Shown in pieces: positions 15,467 through 25,073 of a DNA stretch of 35,911 nt (the first letter of the stretch is position 1; the number at the start of each line of letters is the position of its first letter). The position numbers and the translations under genes were made by a program. Location of the stretch: NCBI GenBank assembly GCA_017399305.1, contig JAFQDK010000048.1, positions 1-35,911 on the forward strand, in the 5' to 3' direction. The notes beneath the pieces are model-generated. The model was not told the DNA's origin and made no database searches. It saw only the letters and a list, made by a program, of their open reading frames with translations. The stretch comes from Clostridia bacterium (GTDB taxonomy: Bacteria > Bacillota > Clostridia > Oscillospirales > CAG-272).

Positions 15467-16387
15467 CTATTTCTTTTTTCTTACGGCGAGGGCGCACCAG
15501 TCATTTTCAACCAGCTCATCAAAAACCTCAAAGCCATTCTCGGCCATTGAAGCTTCAACCTCTTCGCGGCGCGGACAAATTATACCCGATGCAATAAGAA
15601 CTGCATCATCTGCCATGTAATCTGCGATATCGGGCATCATGCGGATGATGATATCTGCAACGATGTTTGCTGCAACAATATTGTACTTGCCACCCTTAAG
15701 GTCAACACCTTTAAGCAGGTCAGAAACATCGCATGTAATATTGTTTACACCGCTTGCCTCGATATTCTCACGGGCAACCTTAACCGCTGTGGGATCAATG
15801 TCATATGCCTTGCACTCTTTAGCACCGAGACGCGATGCACAAATAGAAAGTATTCCGCTTCCTGTCCCTACATCAAGCATTCTGTCGCCTGTCTTAACAT
15901 ACTTCTGGAGCATGGAAATAACAAGACGTGTGGTTTCGTGTGTACCTGTGCCAAATGCCATGCCGGGATCCATGGTGACAGTTATCTCACCCTCGGCAGG
16001 GGTGTATTCTTCCCAAGCGGGAACGACAACAATGTTGCCTACCTTTATAGGATGATAGTACTTTTTCCAGGACTCTGCCCAATCCTCTTCACGGCAACCT
16101 ACAGTTTCAAGAGTGTATTCAATGCCGCTTGATGTAAGCTGTCCTTCGATAAACGCCTTTGCCTCAGCAACGCTCTTTGTCTCGGGGATAAACACCGAAA
16201 CCGCCGCTTTTGTCTTATCGGCATTGAGCAAGCTTTCATCAAGAAGTGCACCGTACATACCGTCTGTAGTTACATCGCTGAAATCCTCAATAAAAAGCGA
16301 GTTTTCAACCATGCTCATTACCGCGCTTATGTTTTCAAGATCCTCGGTTTTTCCTGTAACCTTGATCTGTATCCATTGCATATCCAT
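15467..16387 (-). CDS. prmA: Ribosomal protein L11 methyltransferase
   Basis: A 306-aa protein with the PrmA layout: an N-terminal L11-recognition domain (WIQIKVTGKTEDLENISAVM) and a C-terminal Rossmann methyltransferase. Motifs read are VTMDPGMAFGTGTHETTRLV, the SAM-binding LDVGTGSGILSI, AYDIDPTAVKVARENIEASG and NIVADIIIRMMPDIADYM (the NxxxxxI/L catalytic-region motif). It trimethylates L11 on ribosomes. In many Firmicutes it follows dnaJ in the hrcA operon, as here, but about 230 bp of repeats, a terminator and a hairpin separate the two, so co-transcription is doubtful. A GAGG site lies 9 nt before the ATG. Confidence 0.95.
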   Translation of the reverse strand: MDMQWIQIKVTGKTEDLENISAVMSMVENSLFIEDFSDVTTDGMYGALLDESLLNADKTKAAVSVFIPETKSVAEAKAFIEGQLTSSGIEYTLETVGCREEDWAESWKKYYHPIKVGNIVVVPAWEEYTPAEGEITVTMDPGMAFGTGTHETTRLVISMLQKYVKTGDRMLDVGTGSGILSICASRLGAKECKAYDIDPTAVKVARENIEASGVNNITCDVSDLLKGVDLKGGKYNIVAANIVADIIIRMMPDIADYMADDAVLIASGIICPRREEVEASMAENGFEVFDELVENDWCALAVRKKK

Positions 16388-16439
16388 GTGTGTAATACCT
16401 CGTGTGAATTAATGTTTACGCGATTAACGCCGCGATGCG

Positions 16440-16490
16440 GCTACACCTCATCAGTCAGCTACGCTGACAGCTTCCCCTCAAGAGGAAGCC
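16440..16490. repeat. Interspersed palindromic repeat (REP/MITE-like)
   Basis: The plus strand reads CTACACCTCATCAGTCAGCT, then ACGCTGAC, then CTTCCCCTCAAGAGGAAG. It contains a GTCAGC/GCTGAC hairpin and a CTTCC/GGAAG hairpin. The order CTCATC, small hairpin, GGGGAAGG-type hairpin matches a very common non-coding repeat that I recall from Faecalibacterium/Ruminococcus-like genomes. It lies between dnaJ and prmA with no coding potential. Confidence 0.65.
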
Positions 16491-16499
16491 TAAAAATCT

Positions 16500-16530
16500 G
16501 TAAAAAAGACGGGTTCCCCGGCTTTTTTAC
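16500..16530. terminator. Probable terminator of the hrcA-grpE-dnaK-dnaJ operon
   Basis: A 14-bp inverted repeat with one mismatch (GTAAAAAAGACGGG / CCCGGCTTTTTTAC) has T6 on both strands, 90 nt past the dnaJ stop. Confidence 0.65.
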
Positions 16531-16580
16531 TCCTTAAAGGGGCGGTCGCGGTAAGCGAAATGCGAATGTACGACCCTCTA

Positions 16581-16608
16581 CACTTTAAAATGCTTGCATT
16601 TTAAAGTG
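16581..16608. repeat. Perfect 12-bp hairpin behind dnaJ
   Basis: CACTTTAAAATG, loop CTTG, CATTTTAAAGTG. It has no U-run, so it is not a normal terminator; it may stabilise the dnaJ mRNA 3' end. A near relative lies at 25038-25058. Confidence 0.6.
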
Positions 16609-16619
16609 ATTATTTTATC

Positions 16620-17771
16620 TTACTTAAACAAATCCGTAAACTTTTTAAAGAAGCTCTCGCGTTTGCTCTTTACCTTATCGCCGTAGGATTCGGCAAGCTG
16701 ATGAAGCAGTTCCTTCTGCTTTGCATTAAGGTTCTTCGGCACATCGACCTTAACCGTGATATAAAGATTTCCGCGATATGACGAATTTACGCGGGTGATT
16801 CCCTTGCCTTTGAGAGTAAAGGTTGTGCCTGTCTGCGTTCCCTCGGGAACAGTGAACTTCTCCTTGCCATCAAGCGTGGGAATCTCAATCTCATCGCCGA
16901 GAACCGCTTCCCAATAATTTATCGGAACTTCACAGTAAATGTCGGTTCCCTCACGCTCAAATACTGCATGAGGTTTAACGCTGACAGCAATGATAAGATC
17001 GCCAGCAGGACCGCCGTTTCTGCCCTCGTTACCCATGCCTGATATAGAGATGTTCTGTCCGTTATCAATACCTGCAGGAATGGTGACAGAAAACGTCTTT
17101 GATACCTTGACATAGCCTGTTCCGCGACAGTTTGTACAAGGCTCTTTAATTATCTTACCCTTACCGCGGCACTCATCACAGTCGCGAACGGTCTGCATCA
17201 CACCAAACATTGTGCGTTGCTGTACACGCATCTGACCGCTGCCGCCACACTTTTTACAAGTCTCTACACTTGAGCCCTTCTTTGCGCCGCTACCTGAGCA
17301 GTCCTCACACTTCTGCACTCTTCCAAAGGTAATATCCTTCTTGCAACCGCGCACAGCCTCTTCAAAAGAAAGGGTGATACGCGCATAGATATCCTCTCCG
17401 CGCGCAGGAGCGTTGCGGCGATTGCCGCCTCCGCCCCCAAAGCCGCCAAAACCACCCGAACCGCCGAAAAACGATGAGAAAATATCGCCGAAATCGCCAA
17501 AGCCCTCAAATCCTGCACCGTAACCGCCGCCGGCACCGCCATTTTCAAACGCGGCATGACCAAACTGGTCATACTTTGCCTTTTTATCCTCATCGGACAA
17601 TACAGCATACGCCTCATTGATTTCTTTAAACTTCTTTTCTGCTTCGGCATCACCGGGATTTACATCGGGGTGATACTTTTTTGCAAGCTTATAATATGCC
17701 TTTTTTATCTCAGAAGCACTCGCGCTTTTTTCAACGCCAAGCACCTCATAATAATCTCTCTTCTCTGCCAT
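16620..17771 (-). CDS. dnaJ: Co-chaperone DnaJ (Hsp40)
   Basis: A 383-aa type I Hsp40: J domain residues 1-70 with HPD at 34-36, a Gly/Phe-rich linker (about 75-115, unusually Gly-rich), and four CxxCxGxG zinc repeats ([32 protein letters not shown]). The C-terminal substrate domains contain [20 protein letters not shown] and [17 protein letters not shown]. It stimulates DnaK ATPase and delivers unfolded clients. It is the last chaperone gene of the operon, separated from dnaK by a hairpin. Confidence 0.97.
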   Translation of the reverse strand: MAEKRDYYEVLGVEKSASASEIKKAYYKLAKKYHPDVNPGDAEAEKKFKEINEAYAVLSDEDKKAKYDQFGHAAFENGGAGGGYGAGFEGFGDFGDIFSSFFGGSGGFGGFGGGGGNRRNAPARGEDIYARITLSFEEAVRGCKKDITFGRVQKCEDCSGSGAKKGSSVETCKKCGGSGQMRVQQRTMFGVMQTVRDCDECRGKGKIIKEPCTNCRGTGYVKVSKTFSVTIPAGIDNGQNISISGMGNEGRNGGPAGDLIIAVSVKPHAVFEREGTDIYCEVPINYWEAVLGDEIEIPTLDGKEKFTVPEGTQTGTTFTLKGKGITRVNSSYRGNLYITVKVDVPKNLNAKQKELLHQLAESYGDKVKSKRESFFKKFTDLFK

Positions 17772-17795
17772 AAAAAATTCCTATAAAGTCGAAAT

Positions 17796-17820
17796 ACTGA
17801 GCCGTAGAATGCGGCTCAGT
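17796..17820 (-). terminator. Intercistronic dnaK-dnaJ hairpin
   Basis: A 9-bp perfect stem (ACTGAGCCG / CGGCTCAGT) with a 7-nt loop has no U-run on the minus strand. It probably acts as an attenuator or mRNA-processing/stability element giving less DnaJ than DnaK rather than a full stop. A clear T-run exists only on the opposite strand. Confidence 0.55.
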
Positions 17821-17834
17821 TTTCGTTTGGTTAC

Positions 17835-19694
<1,860 letters not shown>

Positions 19695-19726
19695 TTAATA
19701 TATAGATAAATTTTTAATAATTATTT

Positions 19727-20272
19727 TTAATTGGCTGTTTTAACCATTGCGTAACGAATTACTTTATCGCCACGCTTGAAGCCTTTCTGAAAGACCTCTA
19801 CTATCTCGCCTTCGCCATACTGCTCATCATCAATATGCATTACAGCGTTGTGAACATTGGGGTCAAAAACCTTACATTCGATTTCTTCAACGCCGAGCTT
19901 TCCGAGACTCTCGGTGAATGCCTTTACCATCATATTGATGCCCTCGGCAACCTTTTCATCGGTAGCATACGCTGCCGCACGCTCGATGTTGTCAAGCACA
20001 GGGAGAAATTCATTTACAACATCACTGCAAGCCTCGGAGTAAACACCCTCACGCTCTGCCTTGGAACGGCGGCGGAAGTTATCATACTCTGCCGCAAGGC
20101 GGAGATGCTGCTCTTTCTGCTCAGCAAGTTCGGTTTCCTTTTCCTCAAGCTGCTTTTTAAGTGCTTCGATTTCGTTTTCAAGCTTTTTATCGCCCTTGGA
20201 TTTTTTTGTTTTCTTTTCTTCGGGAGCCGCCTCTGCAGTCTCCTCAACGGTATCCTTTATTTCTTCTGCCAT
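19727..20272 (-). CDS. grpE: Nucleotide exchange factor GrpE
   Basis: A 181-aa GrpE: a long acidic/lysine-rich disordered start, a coiled coil (residues about 30-75, ENEIEALKKQLEEKETELAE), YDNFRRRSKAEREGVYSEAC and the C-terminal beta-wing with the signature DPNVHNAVMHIDDEQYGEGE. It releases ADP from DnaK. The start overlaps the hrcA stop as TAATG. Confidence 0.96.
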   Translation of the reverse strand: MAEEIKDTVEETAEAAPEEKKTKKSKGDKKLENEIEALKKQLEEKETELAEQKEQHLRLAAEYDNFRRRSKAEREGVYSEACSDVVNEFLPVLDNIERAAAYATDEKVAEGINMMVKAFTESLGKLGVEEIECKVFDPNVHNAVMHIDDEQYGEGEIVEVFQKGFKRGDKVIRYAMVKTAN

Positions 20273-21339
20273 TATTCCTTTCCTTTCTTCGGTCCCTCAA
20301 GCATTCGCAGTTCACTGTTTATCATCTTACCGACAGACTCGGCAAGTGCATCAACAGTTGCCATAACATTTGCATAATCCATGCGGCATGGGCCGATAAT
20401 ACCGATTGCGCCGACCACCTTGCCGTCTTTCTTTATCTTTTTAACTACAAGCGTTGAATCGCTCATGCTGTCAGACATATTCTCTCTGCCGATAACAACA
20501 CTCAGCTCATCACCGTCTATATTTGAAATGGTATCAAGAATACCGTCCTTGCTCTCTATCGCACCAAGCAAACCGCGAAGTTTGCCTACATCTGAAAACT
20601 CAGGATAAGAAAGCAATCTGTCCACACCGTCAACCTTTATCTCACCACCGCTCTGCTCCTCCATACCGCTGTAAATCTCTTTCATAGCGGCAGAAAGCAG
20701 TCTTGCTTCGCTGCCCATTTCGGCCTCAGCCTGCATCATAAGCGGAAGTGTTATCTCATCGAGGGTATGTCCAGCTATATACATATTAAGTGTGCTTGCA
20801 AGATGCGCCGCATCTGTCGGAAGCACATCAAACGAAAGCCTTAAATTACGAGTTTTCGCATTACCGCTCCCCGAAAGCATAACAAGCACAAGATTGCGGC
20901 TGTCAAAATACATAACCTCAAAGCGGATGATTTTTGACATATCGGTGCGCGGTTTTACTGCAATGGCAGTATAATTTGTCATGCTGCCTGCAAGCCTTGA
21001 AGCCTCGGCAAGGATCTTGTCAAGCTCGTGCTGTTTGCCGCGAAGCCGCTCGGCCATAACCTCGGTTTCAGCTTTTGTCTTTTTATACTCGCCGGCAAGG
21101 CAATCAACATAAAATCTATAACCAAGCTCACTTGGCACTCTGCCTGCCGAAGTGTGAGGCTGTTCAAGATAACCAAGCACCTCAAGCTCCGCCATCTCAT
21201 TTCGTATCGTAGCAGGTGAGCAGTTAGGCATCATATTCTGCGCAATGTATTTGGAGCCAACGGGTTCACCGCCTTTTACATACGCTTCAACAACAGCGCG
21301 AAGTATCTGCGCTTTTCGTTTTGAAATATCGTATTCCAT
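20272..21339 (-). CDS. hrcA: Heat-shock repressor HrcA
   Basis: A 355-aa protein: N-terminal winged helix (SKRKAQILRAVVEAYVKGGE, then PVGSKYIAQ and SPATIRNEMAELEVLGYLEQ) followed by the GAF-like HrcA core and IGIIGPCRMDYANVMATVDA near the end. The start at 21339 is supported by GAGGGGGCGAGCAA just upstream. It binds the CIRCE element in front of its own gene and needs GroE-type chaperone activity to be active. It is the first gene of the operon. Confidence 0.96.
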   Translation of the reverse strand: MEYDISKRKAQILRAVVEAYVKGGEPVGSKYIAQNMMPNCSPATIRNEMAELEVLGYLEQPHTSAGRVPSELGYRFYVDCLAGEYKKTKAETEVMAERLRGKQHELDKILAEASRLAGSMTNYTAIAVKPRTDMSKIIRFEVMYFDSRNLVLVMLSGSGNAKTRNLRLSFDVLPTDAAHLASTLNMYIAGHTLDEITLPLMMQAEAEMGSEARLLSAAMKEIYSGMEEQSGGEIKVDGVDRLLSYPEFSDVGKLRGLLGAIESKDGILDTISNIDGDELSVVIGRENMSDSMSDSTLVVKKIKKDGKVVGAIGIIGPCRMDYANVMATVDALAESVGKMINSELRMLEGPKKGKE

Positions 21340-21356
21340 TTGCTCGCCCCCTCTTT

Positions 21357-21383
21357 TTAGCACTCTTTTAAGTCGAGTGCTAA
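21357..21383. promoter_or_regulatory. CIRCE operator
   Basis: TTAGCACTC, 9 nt, GAGTGCTAA: a perfect match to the HrcA operator consensus, placed between the promoter and the hrcA start. Confidence 0.98.
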
Positions 21384-21394
21384 CCTACAATTAA

Positions 21395-21423
21395 AATTTA
21401 CCACTTTACTGCACCTTTGTCAA
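21395..21423 (-). promoter_or_regulatory. SigA promoter of the hrcA operon
   Basis: On the minus strand TTGACA, a 17-nt spacer and TAAATT lie immediately upstream of CIRCE. Confidence 0.8.
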
Positions 21424-21514
21424 GGGATTTTTAAAAAAATATTTGTGTTTTTTGGGTGAATAATTTGCAAACAGGCAACTCGGGTGCTAAACGCAGTTCG
21501 CTTTAAACATTTTC

Positions 21515-21544
21515 GTATAAATGCGCCAATGCGTGGCAAAACTA
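21515..21544 (+). promoter_or_regulatory. SigF/SigG-type forespore promoter of spoIIQ
   Basis: GTATA, exactly 15 nt, then GGCAAAACTA, 38 bp before the ATG. This fits the SigF consensus (GywTA, N15, GGnrAnAnTw) at every fixed position. No competing SigA promoter was seen in the same interval. Confidence 0.85.
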
Positions 21545-21581
21545 CCACTGTAAAAACTTCTTTTTGGAAAGGACTCTCACT

Positions 21582-22328
21582 ATGGAACAAAAGAAAAACG
21601 AACAAAGAACCGCGCAGATTTTATACATCACTATTATTATGGTAATGCTTATCATGGCACTTGCGGTAGGCCTTGTCACCATGGCTAACCGAAGAAATGC
21701 TCCGTCTGTGACAACCGATATGCCGCAAAGCATGCAAAGTACAAGCATACCCGATAAAGATCATACTTCCCCGTCTGTCACTACTGCACCACGCGTAACT
21801 ACTACACCTCGTGTAACACAACCATATACCACACCTGCTGTTACCACCTCGCACACTCCTGTGATAAATGTTGAAGAGCCAGTGGCAGTTGCACCCGAAT
21901 TTATAATGCCTACGATCGGCAATGTTTCAAAGACATTCTCAATTGATGTGCTTGTATATTCAAATACAATGGAAGACTACCGCACGCATAACGGTATCGA
22001 CATCTGTGCAACGCTTGGCGATGCGGTAATGGCAGCAGCAGACGGAATTGTAACTGAGATTTATGAAGACCCAATGATGGGATGCACAGTGGTAATATCT
22101 CATGACGGCGATATGAAAACAGTTTATCAGAACCTTGCAGATGAAATAACCGTTGACATCGGAAACAATGTAAAAAGCGGCGAGGTAATCGGCGCAGTTG
22201 GTGAAAGTGCAATAATCGAAATAGCCGAAGAGCCTCACCTTCACTTTGAAATGATGCTCTCAGGTGAGAGGGTTGATCCGCTTGAGTTCATCTCCGATGC
22301 GGCAATGACCATAGTATACGACGAATAA
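21582..22328 (+). CDS. spoIIQ: SpoIIQ-type M23 (LytM) endopeptidase, forespore engulfment protein
   Basis: A 248-aa protein with a short cytoplasmic N-terminus, one membrane anchor (residues about 14-36, ILYITIIMVMLIMALAVGLV), a Thr/Pro-rich linker (about 45-95) and a C-terminal LytM domain. The zinc ligands are intact: HNGID (HxxxD) and HLHFEM (HxH), as in clostridial SpoIIQ and unlike the degenerate Bacillus subtilis protein. SpoIIQ bridges to SpoIIIAH across the forespore septum. The ATG is chosen over an upstream in-frame TTG because GGAAAGGA precedes it. The SigF promoter supports the identity. Confidence 0.85.
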   Translation: MEQKKNEQRTAQILYITIIMVMLIMALAVGLVTMANRRNAPSVTTDMPQSMQSTSIPDKDHTSPSVTTAPRVTTTPRVTQPYTTPAVTTSHTPVINVEEPVAVAPEFIMPTIGNVSKTFSIDVLVYSNTMEDYRTHNGIDICATLGDAVMAAADGIVTEIYEDPMMGCTVVISHDGDMKTVYQNLADEITVDIGNNVKSGEVIGAVGESAIIEIAEEPHLHFEMMLSGERVDPLEFISDAAMTIVYDE

Positions 22329-22360
22329 AAAAAGCCGAAGGCGTTGCCTTCGGCTTTTTT
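22327..22360. terminator. Bidirectional terminator between spoIIQ and the CNNM-family gene
   Basis: AAAAAAAGCCGAAGGC, loop GTT, GCCTTCGGCTTTTTT: GC stem with T-runs on both strands, shared by the convergent genes. Confidence 0.95.
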
Positions 22361-22361
22361 G

Positions 22362-23642
22362 TTATTCTTCTTCATCTTCCGCTTCGGGAAGCTCGTTTAC
22401 TGTGATGCAAACCTCTATAACGCGAATCTCATCCTCAACCTTGGTAATTTCAACGTGCAGGTTCTTATAATCAAAGCACATACCAACCCCAGGATTCTGC
22501 TCAAGAACCTCAACGCACCAACCGCCGACAGTGTTGCAATCCGACTCAAAGTCGCGGTCATCAATATCAAGCTCGTCAAACATGTCATAGACATTCATTT
22601 CTCCGAGAACCTGATATGTGCCGTCCTCATTCTCTTTGAGTTCAACAACGATCTCGTCGCTTTCATCCCATATATCGCCGACTATCTGCTCAAGGATATC
22701 CTCCATTGTAACAATACCGCGAGTTCCGCCGTACTCATCAAGTACAACTACAAGCTGTATCTGACGCTTGCGCATCTCCTCAAGCGCAACAGGCAACTTT
22801 ACTGTGCTGTGCATGTACGTAGGCTCAAGCATAACATCCTTTACAGTGGTGTTCCTGTCCGAAGCGTACTTCTTATAATAATGGTTGATATTGAGAATAC
22901 CGACGATGTTGTCGATAGAATCTTTGTATACAGGCAAACGGCTGTATCTCGATGCATTTATACGGCGAAGATTTTCCTCTGTGGAATCATCAACGTCAAG
23001 CGCAACAACATCCTTGCGGTGAGTGAATATTTCATCGAGTGAAATATCCGAAAATTCAAGCGCGCTTTGCAAAAGCTCACTCTTTTCTTCATCAATGCCG
23101 CCGTCTTCTTCTGCAGTTTCGATGATTGTTGCAAGCTCTTCTTCAGTAACGGTGTCATCGGATGTTCCCCATATCATCGTACCCAGTTTCATTATCTGAG
23201 CAACGATAAATGTGATAGGAGAAAATACAATAGTAACGACTGCAAGCGGATATGCGCATATACGAACCATAAGTTCAGAATTCTGCTTGCAAACTACCTT
23301 TGGCACTATCTCACCAAAAATAAGAATAAGAATAGTGATAATAACAGTCGCGATAGTAACCATAAGCGACTGTGCGGCGGCTCCTTCCATGTTAGCCGCA
23401 ATACCCATAGCAATTGTTGCGGAAACGGACGAAGCGCCGATGTTTACAAAATTGTTGCCAACAAGAATCGCGGTGAGCGATTCCTCAAATTTGTCGCTGA
23501 GTCTAACGGCAAGAGTTGCAAGCTTGTCACCGCTTTCAGCCATTTTTCTGAGTCTTACGCGGTTGACAGAAGTATACGCTATCTCAGTACCTGAGAAGAA
23601 CGCAGAAAAGCAAATGAAAACAACTATCAGAACATAACTCAT
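22362..23642 (-). CDS. CNNM/CorC-type membrane protein (DUF21, tandem CBS, CorC_HlyC), second copy
   Basis: A 426-aa protein: DUF21 membrane domain with about four hydrophobic segments (residues 1-180, ending FIVAQIMKLGTMIWG), a CBS pair (about 200-325, with MTHRKDVVALDVDDSTEE-like EIFTHRKDVVALDVD and GGTRGIVTMEDILEQIVGDI) and a C-terminal CorC/HlyC domain (NTVGGWCVEVLEQNPGVGMC). Family members are linked to Mg2+/Co2+ transport, and TlyC-like annotation as haemolysin is historical. It overlaps the preceding paralogue by 4 nt (ATGA) and has AAAGGAGGAG upstream. Confidence 0.88.
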   Translation of the reverse strand: MSYVLIVVFICFSAFFSGTEIAYTSVNRVRLRKMAESGDKLATLAVRLSDKFEESLTAILVGNNFVNIGASSVSATIAMGIAANMEGAAAQSLMVTIATVIITILILIFGEIVPKVVCKQNSELMVRICAYPLAVVTIVFSPITFIVAQIMKLGTMIWGTSDDTVTEEELATIIETAEEDGGIDEEKSELLQSALEFSDISLDEIFTHRKDVVALDVDDSTEENLRRINASRYSRLPVYKDSIDNIVGILNINHYYKKYASDRNTTVKDVMLEPTYMHSTVKLPVALEEMRKRQIQLVVVLDEYGGTRGIVTMEDILEQIVGDIWDESDEIVVELKENEDGTYQVLGEMNVYDMFDELDIDDRDFESDCNTVGGWCVEVLEQNPGVGMCFDYKNLHVEITKVEDEIRVIEVCITVNELPEAEDEEE

Positions 23643-24907
23643 TTTTCAAGCTCCTCCTTTGCTTCTTCTTCATTATCACAAAGTCGGATTATAATTGCTT
23701 TAAGCGAACCGTCTTCTTCGATTTCACCGGCTACAACAGAAAGGTTGCCGAAAGTAAAGCCTTTTTCCTCTTCGACATCGCCCTCGATATTTGCGCGAAG
23801 CCATGCTTCAAGAGTCTTTTTGGCAATATCATCAGAAATCTCACCGTCATAACCTGCGCGTGCAAGTGCATCGCGCACCTTCATGCCGGGATATACCTCA
23901 AAATAATTACCGCCGAGTTTGATGAAGTCTTCGTCATACTCATCGTACTCGTCCCAGATTTCGCCTACGATCTCCTCAAGAAAGTCCTCAATGGTAGCAA
24001 CACCTACAGTGGTTTCACCCTCGCGGACAACAAGGAACTGCTGCTTTCCGACGCTCATCTCATTGAACAAGTCGTCAATAGCGGCATCGGGAGTAGCAAA
24101 CTTGGCAGGCATTATAACACGGCGAAGATTTACTCTGCCGCGGCGAAGATGTGCGCGCAAATACTCACGTATCGGAAGCACGCCGACAACATGGTCAATA
24201 TCGCCATCATAAACAAGCAGACGTGAAAAGCCGGTATTCTTTACAATTTCAAAAATATGCTCGGGATCATCGCCGATATCTATGCCGACAATATCCTCGC
24301 GCATAGTCATAACATCCTCGACAGGAGTCTTGGTAAATTCAACAGCGCCCTGTAAAAGATCGGTTTGATCTTCATCAAGCGTGCCGCTTTCTTCAACAGT
24401 ATCAATAATAGTTTCAAGCTCTTCTTCGGTCATACGTTCATCCTGACCGCCGCCAAAAAGCTTTGAAAACAACGCACTGAGTTTAATAAACAAAAACGCC
24501 ACAGGTGCAAATATCTTAATCAGCAGCGAAAGCGATCCGGCATATGCCAAAGCAACCTTTTCGCTCTTTGCATTGGCAAAGCTTTTGGGAATCATCTCGC
24601 TGAACAAAAATACAACAGCGGTGGTAACTATGGTTGCAACCCAAGCAGGGATACCCCAGCCTGCAACGATAACGGTAGCAAGTGCAGAGCAGCTAAGGTG
24701 CATAATATTATTGCCGATAAGAATGGTGGTGAGCGCCTCATCAAAATTATTTGCGATATGCAGCGCCCTTTTCGCCTTTCGGTTTCCATCCTCCGCGGCA
24801 TTTTTCAATCTGATTTTATTAGCTCGTGCATACGAACTTTCGGCACTGGCAAAATATGCACCGCCGAGAATGAGCAATATGTAACATATTATACTGCCCG
24901 CGTCCAT
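23639..24907 (-). CDS. CNNM/CorC-type membrane protein (DUF21, tandem CBS, CorC_HlyC), first copy
   Basis: A 422-aa paralogue of the next gene with the same domain order. The DUF21 membrane part (residues 1-160) includes IGNNIMHLSCSALATVIVAG and FLFSEMIPKSFANAKSEKVA; the CBS pair includes VEDVMTMREDIVGIDIGDD and TTVGVATIEDFLEEIVGEIW; the CorC_HlyC end is acidic. It is first in a two-gene operon with a strong promoter. The pair may form a heteromeric Mg2+ exporter or regulator, which is inference. Confidence 0.88.
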   Translation of the reverse strand: MDAGSIICYILLILGGAYFASAESSYARANKIRLKNAAEDGNRKAKRALHIANNFDEALTTILIGNNIMHLSCSALATVIVAGWGIPAWVATIVTTAVVFLFSEMIPKSFANAKSEKVALAYAGSLSLLIKIFAPVAFLFIKLSALFSKLFGGGQDERMTEEELETIIDTVEESGTLDEDQTDLLQGAVEFTKTPVEDVMTMREDIVGIDIGDDPEHIFEIVKNTGFSRLLVYDGDIDHVVGVLPIREYLRAHLRRGRVNLRRVIMPAKFATPDAAIDDLFNEMSVGKQQFLVVREGETTVGVATIEDFLEEIVGEIWDEYDEYDEDFIKLGGNYFEVYPGMKVRDALARAGYDGEISDDIAKKTLEAWLRANIEGDVEEEKGFTFGNLSVVAGEIEEDGSLKAIIIRLCDNEEEAKEELEK

Positions 24908-24942
24908 TAAAATACCAACTCCTTCAATACATAGTTATAATT

Positions 24943-24972
24943 AGTATAGCATTATTTAATCAAAGCTGTCAA
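24943..24972 (-). promoter_or_regulatory. SigA promoter of the CNNM pair
   Basis: On the minus strand TTGACA, 18-nt spacer, TATACT; the start codon follows 36 bp later. Confidence 0.85.
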
Positions 24973-24999
24973 GGAACGAAAAAGAGAGATACAGAAAGA

Positions 25000-25032
25000 A
25001 AAACGGCGAAAAACAAAGTTTTTCGCCGTTTT
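25000..25032. terminator. Intrinsic terminator after the VanY-like gene
   Basis: AAAACGGCGAAAAA, loop CAAAG, TTTTTCGCCGTTTT; works in either direction. An AT hairpin (CTTTAAAA / TTTTAAAG, 25038-25058) lies between it and the gene. Confidence 0.85.
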
Positions 25033-25073
25033 GAACTCTTTAAAATGCGTTTTTAAAGTCAAATCAGTGTATT

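Noticed and set aside
22344-23042. 232-codon open frame opposite the CNNM-type gene
   Set aside because: Shadow of the real minus-strand gene, starting inside the shared terminator.
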